Source of the DNA: DAOTUB01 sp034437455
GTDB taxonomy: Bacteria > Chloroflexota > Anaerolineae > B4-G1
Reading direction: 5' to 3'
Assembly (NCBI GenBank): GCA_034437455.1
Contig: DAOTUB010000370.1
Location: 1 to 38,415 of the forward strand
Length of the DNA stretch: 38,415 bases
Part shown: in pieces, positions 24,116-31,123 of the stretch
Layout: every line of letters starts with the position of its first letter
Position numbering within the stretch: position 1 is the stretch's first letter
Notes under the pieces: model-generated
Seen by the model: only the letters and a program-made list of their open reading frames with translations
What the model was told of the DNA's origin: nothing
Database searches by the model: none
Translations under genes and position numbers: made by a program

Positions 24116-25045
24116 GTGAATCACTTTCTCGGTCTAGCGGATCTTGCACCAGACGAACTGCGCGCATTGCTCAAACTGGCGGTCGAATTGAAGGAGGAGT
24201 GGAAAGAGGGCGGCAACCCTCCCTTGCTCAAAGGCAAGACGTTGGGTATGGTCTTTCAGAAACCCTCTCTGCGCACCCGCGTCTCGTTCGAGATGGGCAT
24301 GATCCATCTGGGAGGGCAAGCGCTCTATCTCTCTCCCTTTGAGATCAAACTGGGAGAGCGGGAAAGCGTGCCCGACGTGGCCCGCGTGCTCTCCCGCTAC
24401 GTGGATGGCATCATGGCGCGCGTCTTTGCCCACGCCGACGTGCTCACGCTGGCGGAATACTCGCGCGTGCCGGTCATCAACGGCCTATCCGACTATAACC
24501 ATCCGTGTCAGGGATTGGCCGATTTCCTGACCATCGTCGAAAACAAGGGCTGGGACCTGGCAGGACGGAAGCTGACCTACATCGGCGATGGCAACAACGT
24601 GGCCGCCTCGCTCCTCTTTGGGGCCGCCATGCTGGGGATGAACTTTACCATCGTCGGGCCAAAGGGATACGAATTGCCCCCCGGCGTGTGGGCATTGGGG
24701 CAAAAACTCGCCGCAGCCAGCGGCAGCGAGCTGCAAATCACCGACGATCCGCACAAAGCCGTCGCCGGAGCCGACGTGATCTATACCGACGTGTGGGCCT
24801 CGATGGGCCAGGAAGAGGAGGCACAGGAACGCGCCCGCATCTTTACGCCCTATCAGGTCAACGAGGCACTGCTTGCAAAAGCCGCCTCGGACGTCATTGC
24901 GATGCACTGTTTGCCCGCCCATCGGGGACACGAGATCACCGACGAGGTCTGCGATGGCCCCCATTCGGTGCTGTGGGATCAGGCCGAAAATCGCATGCAC
25001 GCGCAAAAAGCTATCTTGGTCAAGTTGTTAGGAGCTGTAGCTTAG
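24116..25045 (+). CDS. argF: Ornithine carbamoyltransferase
   Basis: 309 residues, the usual length. It makes citrulline from ornithine and carbamoyl phosphate in arginine synthesis. Carbamoyl-phosphate-binding motif SLRTR (51-55; the commoner form is STRTR), HPCQ in SDYNHPCQGLADF, ornithine-side DVWASMGQE and the HCLPAHRG signature are all present. The HCLP motif and SMG loop favour ornithine over aspartate or acetylornithine carbamoyltransferase. The start is GTG 24116 with AAAGGAGAT 6 nt upstream. No other arg gene is in the window. Confidence 0.96.
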   Translation: MNHFLGLADLAPDELRALLKLAVELKEEWKEGGNPPLLKGKTLGMVFQKPSLRTRVSFEMGMIHLGGQALYLSPFEIKLGERESVPDVARVLSRYVDGIMARVFAHADVLTLAEYSRVPVINGLSDYNHPCQGLADFLTIVENKGWDLAGRKLTYIGDGNNVAASLLFGAAMLGMNFTIVGPKGYELPPGVWALGQKLAAASGSELQITDDPHKAVAGADVIYTDVWASMGQEEEAQERARIFTPYQVNEALLAKAASDVIAMHCLPAHRGHEITDEVCDGPHSVLWDQAENRMHAQKAILVKLLGAVA

Positions 25046-25051
25046 TACTCC

Positions 25052-25094
25052 ACCCTTGCGAAGGTTGCGAGTTCCGATTAACCTTCGCAAGGGT
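25052..25094. repeat. Perfect inverted repeat after argF
   Basis: ACCCTTGCGAAGGTT (25052-25066) and AACCTTCGCAAGGGT (25080-25094) are exact reverse complements around a 13-nt loop. The hairpin begins 6 bp after the argF stop and ends 24 bp before the next gene. No T-run follows; it may slow transcription or stabilise the argF message. It resembles the other small palindromes of the window in style but not in sequence. Confidence 0.75.
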
Positions 25095-25118
25095 TAGTGA
25101 CGACGAGGAGGGAGAAGC

Positions 25119-27422
25119 ATGGTACAGAACCGCAAAATTTTTGACGAATCGATGCGGATCGCGGCCAATGCCGTCTGGGAGGAAAAGTGGGGCCAGGCTA
25201 TCGAAGCCTATCGGTACGCATTGACCGAGTTCCCGAACGATGCCAACGCGCTCACCGGCCTGGGCGAGGCCTATGCTGGAGCAGGCAAATTGGAGGACGC
25301 TCTGGAATCCTATCGGCGGGCCAGCGAGTTCTCGCCAGACGACCCGATGCTTTGGGAGCGCATCGGCGAGACGCTGGAACAACTGGGCCAGAGAGCGGCC
25401 GCCGCCGAGGCTTTTCTCTCCTCCGCCGGCATTTATCTCAAGCAACAAAAGGCGGAACATCTCGCGTTGGAGCGCTGGCAGGATGCAGTGCGCGCTTATC
25501 CCGACAACGTCCAGGCTCACGCGGCGCTGCTTCAATATTACCAGCGCCATAGTCAGGTGAGCGAGACGGTCGAGGAATGTCTGGCCCTGGCGCGCATCTA
25601 TCACGATCAGGGACGGGATGAGTATGCCATCCAGGTGTGCCAGCACGCCCTCAAGTTGACGCCCAATAATCCCCAGGTGTTGCTGCTCCTCGACAATCTA
25701 CGCCACGGCGAGCGAGCAGCCGCGGAGCCGGACGAGTTTGGAGAAGAGTCCGGGTTGCTGGCGGGCCTGGAGTCCCTTGACGCGCTGGACGCTGTGCATC
25801 TCAAAGCCCCGCCAGAGGTTGCGGTGGTCGTGCAGCGCATCGGCCCGGTCGAGTCGACCTGCCAGAAGGCGCTCGCCGATCTGGCCGAGAGCATCTTTTC
25901 GGACGAAGAGGAGGAGATCGCCCCGGCGACTGCTCAACTCAGCAAGATGGAGATCGACGCCCTGATCAGCCGGGCGATCGATTTCCAGACTCGTGACAAA
26001 GTCGACGAAGCGATCGACGCCTACGAAAAAGTGATCGCCGTGGGGGCCGAGCGGCCCGCCGTCCATTTTAACCTGAGCGTGCTTTACCAGGAAAAGCTGC
26101 GCTTTGACGAGGCCATCACCCAACTCAATCGCGTGGTCTCCCATCCCGATTACGAACTGGGCAGCCGTTTCGCCCTGGGCGAGTGCTATCGGGCGCGCGG
26201 CAGCGTGTACGAAGCACTGGAACATTTCATCGAGGGTCTCAAGCTCGTGGATATGAGCACCGTCCCCCGCGAGCGGGCGAGCGAACTGGCCCGGCACTAC
26301 ACCCACCTGACCGATACCTACATTGCCGAGGGGGAGGAAAAAGCGATCTCGTTCATCAACTCCCTGACCGCATTTCTCGGCGAGGAGGATTGGGAACAGG
26401 CGGTCAGGCAAGCGCGCCAGCGACTCGACAAGCTGGTCCGCGAAGGAGCCGGTTTGAGCCTGGCCGAGATGCTCGCCGTCCCCGGCGGGGGAGACATCCT
26501 GCAATCCATCGCCATCTCGCAAGAGTACATCGAGCAAGGCGTGTTCTACTCCGCGCTGGAAGAATGTTATCACGCGCTGGGACAATCCTCTGGCTACCTG
26601 CCCCTCCATCAACAGTTGGCCCAGATATTCCTGAGCATGGGCAGAATAGACGAGGCTGTGCTCAAGTTCATCACCATCGCCAACACCTATCAGGTGCGCG
26701 GCGACGTTGGCCAGGCGACGACGATGTACGAACAAGCCCTGAAACTGGCGCCGATGGACACCGGGGTGCGGACCACGTTGATCGATCTGCTCGTCAGTCA
26801 CAGGGATACAGATCGGGCGTTGAAACATTACCTGGATCTGGCCGACAGTTACTACCATCTGGCGCAGATGGATCAGGCGCGCGAGGTGTACCAGCAAGCC
26901 CTGCGTTTCGCGCAGCGAAGCGACCCGGAACACAAGTGGGCGGTTCGCATTCTGCACAGAATGGCCGACATCGACATGCAGCACGTGGATTGGAAGAACG
27001 CCTTTGCGATCTATGAACGTATCCGCGATCTGGCCCCCGATGACGAGCGAGCGCGCTTGATGCTGATGGATCTCCACTACCGCTTCAACCGGCCCCGGCA
27101 GGCGATCGGCGAGCTTGACGCCCTGCTGGGAATCTATCGCAAGAGCGGCAAGTCGCAGCGCATCTTTGACGTCCTCAAAGAAGCCGTCGGCCAGTGGCAG
27201 AACAGTATCCCGCTGCGCGCCCGTCTGGCGCAGGTCTATCTCAATGCGGGGCGCGTCGAGGAGGCGCTGGAGCATCTGGACAAATTGGGCGACCTGCAAC
27301 TGGAGGCCGGACAGCGAAAGGAGGCCCAAGCAACCGTCCGGGCGATCATCGCGCTCAACCCGCCCAACGTCGCGGAATATCAGCAACTGCTGGATCATCT
27401 CAGCGAAGCAAGCGCCGAGTAA
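25119..27422 (+). CDS. Large TPR-repeat protein
   Basis: 767 residues made almost wholly of tetratricopeptide-type helix pairs. Recognisable units include WGQAIEAYRYALTEFPNDANALTGLGEAY and later AINY-like repeats such as EVYQQALRFAQ and YERIRDLAPDDERARLML. A less regular, acidic stretch lies at about 210-285. No signal peptide, membrane segment or catalytic domain is seen, so it is probably a cytoplasmic scaffold. The last unit is an EEALEHLDKLGDLQLEAG segment. GAGGAGGGAGAA precedes ATG 25119. It lies upstream of cdaA with a 70-bp gap holding a dispersed palindrome. Partner and role are unknown. Confidence 0.88.
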   Translation: MVQNRKIFDESMRIAANAVWEEKWGQAIEAYRYALTEFPNDANALTGLGEAYAGAGKLEDALESYRRASEFSPDDPMLWERIGETLEQLGQRAAAAEAFLSSAGIYLKQQKAEHLALERWQDAVRAYPDNVQAHAALLQYYQRHSQVSETVEECLALARIYHDQGRDEYAIQVCQHALKLTPNNPQVLLLLDNLRHGERAAAEPDEFGEESGLLAGLESLDALDAVHLKAPPEVAVVVQRIGPVESTCQKALADLAESIFSDEEEEIAPATAQLSKMEIDALISRAIDFQTRDKVDEAIDAYEKVIAVGAERPAVHFNLSVLYQEKLRFDEAITQLNRVVSHPDYELGSRFALGECYRARGSVYEALEHFIEGLKLVDMSTVPRERASELARHYTHLTDTYIAEGEEKAISFINSLTAFLGEEDWEQAVRQARQRLDKLVREGAGLSLAEMLAVPGGGDILQSIAISQEYIEQGVFYSALEECYHALGQSSGYLPLHQQLAQIFLSMGRIDEAVLKFITIANTYQVRGDVGQATTMYEQALKLAPMDTGVRTTLIDLLVSHRDTDRALKHYLDLADSYYHLAQMDQAREVYQQALRFAQRSDPEHKWAVRILHRMADIDMQHVDWKNAFAIYERIRDLAPDDERARLMLMDLHYRFNRPRQAIGELDALLGIYRKSGKSQRIFDVLKEAVGQWQNSIPLRARLAQVYLNAGRVEEALEHLDKLGDLQLEAGQRKEAQATVRAIIALNPPNVAEYQQLLDHLSEASAE

Positions 27423-27438
27423 ACGTTTAGACAAAGTC

Positions 27439-27471
27439 AGGTGCAACGCCCTTGGCAAGTGCGTTGCACCT
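27439..27471. repeat. Second copy of the 33-nt palindrome
   Basis: Same as 11499-11531 except that one base in the left arm (GCACTT changed to GCCCTT) creates a mismatch in the stem. It lies 16 bp after the TPR gene stop and 21 bp before cdaA, on the plus strand between two genes in the same direction, so here it can at most attenuate. Confidence 0.8.
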
Positions 27472-27492
27472 CAGAGATTCGAGATTTGAATA

Positions 27493-28365
27493 GTGACCGA
27501 GCTTTTGTGGTACTTGCAACGACTCGATTCGATAGATGTCCTCGACATTCTACTCGTAGCCTTTATCATCTTTTGGCTCCTGTACCTGGTGCGTGGCACC
27601 CGGGCTGTGCCCTTGTTGCGCGGCGTGCTTCTGTTTACGATCGTCGTCGTCCTGTTGAGCGGCGCCATCCCCTTGCGCGCCTTTGGCTGGTTGACCGAGC
27701 GAGCGTTGCCGGCGTTGCTCGTGGCCATCCCGGTCGTCTTTCAGCCCGAGCTGCGCCGGGCACTTGAGCGGTTGGGGCGGCCCGGAGCTTTGCTGGGGCG
27801 GATGACGGGGAACCGCGTCACGCTGGAACAGACCTTGACTACCATCGCCCAGGCCAGCAGCACGCTTGCCGAGCGACGACATGGCGCGCTGATCGTCCTG
27901 GAGCGGGACACCGGGTTGCAGGAGTTTGCGGATAACGGGGTTTACCTCGACGCGGCCCTCACCTACGAACTGCTGGTAACTGTTTTCGATCCTCACACCA
28001 CGCTCCACGATGGGGCGGTCATCGTGCGGCAGGGACGGGTGCTGGCAGCGGCCTGCGTGCTGCCTCTTTCCACCGCCTACCTGGCAGACCGACAACTGGG
28101 ACTGCGCCACCGGGCGGCCATCGGCGTGACGGAGGAGAGCGACGCCATCGCCATCGTCGTCTCTGAGGAGCGCGGCTCCATCTCTGTCACCCACAACGGT
28201 CGCATCGTCCGCAACCTCGATGCCCGACGGTTGGAGACGATGTTGCGCGCTTTCTACCAGTCCGTGTTGGAGCGACCCTGGCCCCGCCGACTCGCCCGGC
28301 TGCGCCAGATCGTGGAGCACGGCCCTGCAAGGGGCGACACTTCCACAAGGAGAGGCAAGTCGTGA
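27493..28365 (+). CDS. cdaA: Diadenylate cyclase CdaA (c-di-AMP synthase)
   Basis: 290 residues. It condenses two ATP into c-di-AMP, a second messenger of cell-wall and potassium/osmotic control. Three N-terminal membrane helices (about 15-33, 39-58, 65-83) are followed by the DisA_N catalytic domain. The two signatures are present: LHDGAVIV with D173-G-A, and LGLRHRAAIG with R205-H-R. The GTG 27493 start has only a weak ribosome site, perhaps because a palindrome lies just upstream. Its stop overlaps the start of cdaR (GTGA), the usual cdaA-cdaR pairing. Confidence 0.96.
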   Translation: MTELLWYLQRLDSIDVLDILLVAFIIFWLLYLVRGTRAVPLLRGVLLFTIVVVLLSGAIPLRAFGWLTERALPALLVAIPVVFQPELRRALERLGRPGALLGRMTGNRVTLEQTLTTIAQASSTLAERRHGALIVLERDTGLQEFADNGVYLDAALTYELLVTVFDPHTTLHDGAVIVRQGRVLAAACVLPLSTAYLADRQLGLRHRAAIGVTEESDAIAIVVSEERGSISVTHNGRIVRNLDARRLETMLRAFYQSVLERPWPRRLARLRQIVEHGPARGDTSTRRGKS

Positions 28366-29615
28366 AAGCGGCGCTAAGCTGGCTCGCAAGCAATCTTCCC
28401 CTGATGATACTGGCACTTATCCTGGCCCCCCTCGTCTGGTTCGTGGCCGTGGAGGAGGAGGACCCGACCATTGAGGAACAGTTTTCCCAGCCCGTCCCCA
28501 TCAAGCTATCGGGATTGCCGGAGGGAATGGTCGTCGTGGACGATGTAGAGCGGACCGAGTACGTACAGTTCACCGTCCGCGCCCCCCAATCGGTCTGGAA
28601 TTCGCTCGAAGTTGATGACTTTACCGCCTCGATCAACCTGGCGGGTCTGGGGCCGGGAACCTACGAGGCGTTTGTCCAGTGGACGTTGGACAAACAACCC
28701 TCGCGGGTGCTGGAGGTCGAACCCCAGTCCGTCACTTTGTCACTGGATCGCCAAATCGAGCGAGCCGTGCCCATACACGTGCAGGTGGTAGGAAAACCGG
28801 CGCTGGGCTACCTCCGGCGAGCGTTAATCCTGGAGCCGAGCGAGGTGACGGTGATCGGCCCCAGTACCTACGCCACCCGGGCGGTCGAGGCGACCGCGTC
28901 GATCTCGGTGCAGGACGTCAGCACCGACGTCGAGGGGAGATTCCAGTTGCAGCTACGGGACAGCGAGGGCAAGTCCATCCCCCACGTCACATTCACGCCC
29001 GAGGTGGTCAATGCCCGCGTCCCCATCGAGCAATCCAGTTACTACCGCTCCTTGCCAATCCGGGTCGTCCTGGAAGGCCAGGTCGCCCCCGGCTATCGCG
29101 TCACCGACATCACCGTCGAGCCGCCCACCATCACCCTCTTTGGCGCTCCGGACATTCTCGACGCGCTTGCGGGCTTTATCGAGACCCAACCGATCAACGT
29201 GGACGGGGTGCAAGAGGACGTGATCGAGCGGCCCGTGTTGAACAAGTCGCCGGATGTCATGGTCGTGCCCGGACAAGAACTGGTGCGGGTGGAGGTCTCT
29301 ATCGAGGCCATCCAGAGCAGCCTGACCGTGAACGTCGCGCCGGGCATTCAGGGATTGGAACCGAGCTTTACGGCCACCGTCTCGCCGGACACCGTCGAGG
29401 TCATCCTGAGCGGCCCGCTGCCCCGGCTGGAAACCCTGGAGGCAGAACACGTGCGCATCATCCTGGAGCTGTTCGGCCTCCCCGCCGGAATCCACCAGAT
29501 CGAGCCGCTGATCGTAGCGCCCGAAGGATTGACCGTCCAGAGCGTCAACCCGGCCACCGCGCAGGTAGAGATCGTCGCTCTGCCCACTCCCACCCCAACC
29601 GAACAAGAGCAATGA
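28362..29615 (+). CDS. cdaR: CdaR/YbbR-domain protein, regulator of CdaA
   Basis: 417 residues. One N-terminal membrane helix (about 10-29) and an outside-facing part made of YbbR repeats, about four of them, from residue 40 to 400; each has the pattern of a short strand pair ending like VQFTVRAPQSVWNSL or VTVIGPSTYATRAVEA. The C-terminal tail TPTPTEQEQ is disordered. In Firmicutes CdaR binds CdaA and tunes c-di-AMP synthesis. The GTG 28362 start overlaps the cdaA stop, and AAGGAGAGG precedes it. Confidence 0.92.
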   Translation: MKAALSWLASNLPLMILALILAPLVWFVAVEEEDPTIEEQFSQPVPIKLSGLPEGMVVVDDVERTEYVQFTVRAPQSVWNSLEVDDFTASINLAGLGPGTYEAFVQWTLDKQPSRVLEVEPQSVTLSLDRQIERAVPIHVQVVGKPALGYLRRALILEPSEVTVIGPSTYATRAVEATASISVQDVSTDVEGRFQLQLRDSEGKSIPHVTFTPEVVNARVPIEQSSYYRSLPIRVVLEGQVAPGYRVTDITVEPPTITLFGAPDILDALAGFIETQPINVDGVQEDVIERPVLNKSPDVMVVPGQELVRVEVSIEAIQSSLTVNVAPGIQGLEPSFTATVSPDTVEVILSGPLPRLETLEAEHVRIILELFGLPAGIHQIEPLIVAPEGLTVQSVNPATAQVEIVALPTPTPTEQEQ

Positions 29616-29645
29616 ACAATGGAGAATGAACAATTAACAACAATG
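29612..29645. repeat. AT-rich repeat at the cdaR/der junction
   Basis: Contains AATGAACAAT and AATGAACAATTAACAA (29625-29640), related in reverse complement to the repeat between the M16 genes at 21309-21324. It overlaps the cdaR stop and supplies the first residues of der (MENEQLTT). Confidence 0.6.
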
Positions 29646-31079
29646 GATGAACCGGTGATAGAAGAGATTCCCAGGGCGGCGCAGAACAAGCCGATCGTGG
29701 CGCTGGTGGGGCGGCCCAACGTGGGCAAGTCCACCCTGTTTAACCGCATCGTCGGGCGGCGGATCGCGGTGGTGGACGAAAAGCCAGGGACAACCCGCGA
29801 CCGACTGCACGCCAACGCCGAATGGAACGGCGTCCCTTTCACCGTGGTGGACACCGGCGGCATCGAGGTGCTGGCCCCGTCGGTCGCCGACGGGCGACGG
29901 CCAGGACCGGAACGGGTATTGGCCCAGGACTCGGCCCCTTACATCTCCTCGATGCGCGCCCAGGCCGAGCTGGCGATATCGGAGGCCGACGCCATCATCC
30001 TCGTCACCGACGTCGTCAGCGGCCTGACCGCCGCCGACGAGGAGGTCACCGAGGTGCTGCGGCAGGCCCGTTGTCCCGTCTTTTTGGCGGTCAACAAGGT
30101 GGATAACCTCCGCCTGGAGCAGGACGCGCTCGAATTCTACGCACTCGGTCTGGGCGAGGTCTACCCCATCTCTGCCATCCACGGCGGCATCGGCGTGGCC
30201 GATCTGCTGGACGCGGTGGTCGACGCGTTCTCCCCCTCACCCCTTTCCTCCCCCCCATTGGGGGGGACAGAGGGAGGGGAGGACGAGAGCATCAAGCTCG
30301 CCATCGTCGGGCGGCCCAACGTGGGCAAGTCGTCGCTTTTGAACAAGTTACTTGGGGAGGAACGGGTGATCGTCAGCCCGATCCCCGGCACCACCCGCGA
30401 CGCGGTGGACACGCACCTGGAGTGGGAGGGCGCGCCGATCACATTGATCGACACGGCCGGCGTCCGGCGGCGGGGCAAGGTCGAGCGAGGGGTGGAATAT
30501 TACAGCGTGCTGCGGGCGCTGCGGGCGATCCAACGGGCCGACGTGGCGCTGCTGGTGATAGACGGTTTCGAGGGCGTCAAGGCGCAGGACACGCACGTGG
30601 CCGGCGCGATCCTCGACGAGTGGGCCAGCGTGGTCGTCGTGATCAACAAGTGGGACCTTGTAGAGAAGGACACGCACACGATGGTCGAGTACGCCCGCTG
30701 GGTGCGGGAGGCGCTCCGCTTTCTCGATTACGTGCCGGTGCTGTTCGTCTCGGCGCTCACGGGGCAGCGGGTGAATAAGGTGCTAGAGACAGCGTTGGCG
30801 GTGCGAGAGGCGCGCTTTATGCGCGTCCCCACCGGCCCGCTCAACCGGGTGGTGCAAGAGGCGCTGGATCGCCACGCTCCGCCCAGCAAGCGGGGCAAGC
30901 GGCTCAAGATCTATTTCGCCAGCCAGCCCAGCGTGGACCCGCCGACCTTTGTGTTCCACGTCAACGACCCCAAGCTGGTACATTTCAGTTACGAGCGTTA
31001 TCTGGAGAACCGGCTGCGGGAGGCTTATGGATTCCCCGGCACGCCGCTGCGGCTGTTGTTCCGGGGACGGAAACGGTGA
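29619..31079 (+). CDS. der: Ribosome-assembly GTPase Der (EngA)
   Basis: 486 residues with two GTPase domains and a KH-like domain; it acts in 50S subunit assembly. Both P-loops read GRPNVGKS (31-38 and 231-238), with DTGG and DTAG switch-II motifs and NKVD and NKWD base-recognition motifs. An extra loop of about 25 residues follows the first DTGG. The linker between the GTPase domains (about 205-222) is Pro/Ser then Gly-rich and is encoded by a C-run/G-run palindrome, apparently an inserted repeat. The first eight residues come from an AT-rich repeat; M9 at 29643 is the alternative start, and neither has a strong ribosome site. Confidence 0.96.
   Translation: MENEQLTTMDEPVIEEIPRAAQNKPIVALVGRPNVGKSTLFNRIVGRRIAVVDEKPGTTRDRLHANAEWNGVPFTVVDTGGIEVLAPSVADGRRPGPERVLAQDSAPYISSMRAQAELAISEADAIILVTDVVSGLTAADEEVTEVLRQARCPVFLAVNKVDNLRLEQDALEFYALGLGEVYPISAIHGGIGVADLLDAVVDAFSPSPLSSPPLGGTEGGEDESIKLAIVGRPNVGKSSLLNKLLGEERVIVSPIPGTTRDAVDTHLEWEGAPITLIDTAGVRRRGKVERGVEYYSVLRALRAIQRADVALLVIDGFEGVKAQDTHVAGAILDEWASVVVVINKWDLVEKDTHTMVEYARWVREALRFLDYVPVLFVSALTGQRVNKVLETALAVREARFMRVPTGPLNRVVQEALDRHAPPSKRGKRLKIYFASQPSVDPPTFVFHVNDPKLVHFSYERYLENRLREAYGFPGTPLRLLFRGRKR
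30232..30283. repeat. C-run/G-run palindrome inside der
   Basis: TCCCCCCC (30249-30256) and GGGGGGGA (30260-30267) form an 8-bp stem with a 3-nt loop. Outer arms of CCCTC/CCCC and GAGGG/GGGG type extend the pairing with mismatches. The composition is unlike the rest of der. It keeps the reading frame and codes for the SPSPLSSPPLGGTEGGED linker. Confidence 0.7.
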
Positions 31080-31086
31080 CGATAGT

Positions 31087-31105
31087 TCAGACCTGACGAG
31101 TCTGA
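31087..31105. repeat. Small inverted repeat before the clostripain-family gene
   Basis: TCAGAC and GTCTGA pair around a 7-nt loop in the 44-bp gap between der and the next gene. No T-run follows. It is probably one more small intergenic palindrome; no function is claimed. Confidence 0.4.
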
Positions 31106-31123
31106 CATACAGGAGGCAAAAAT

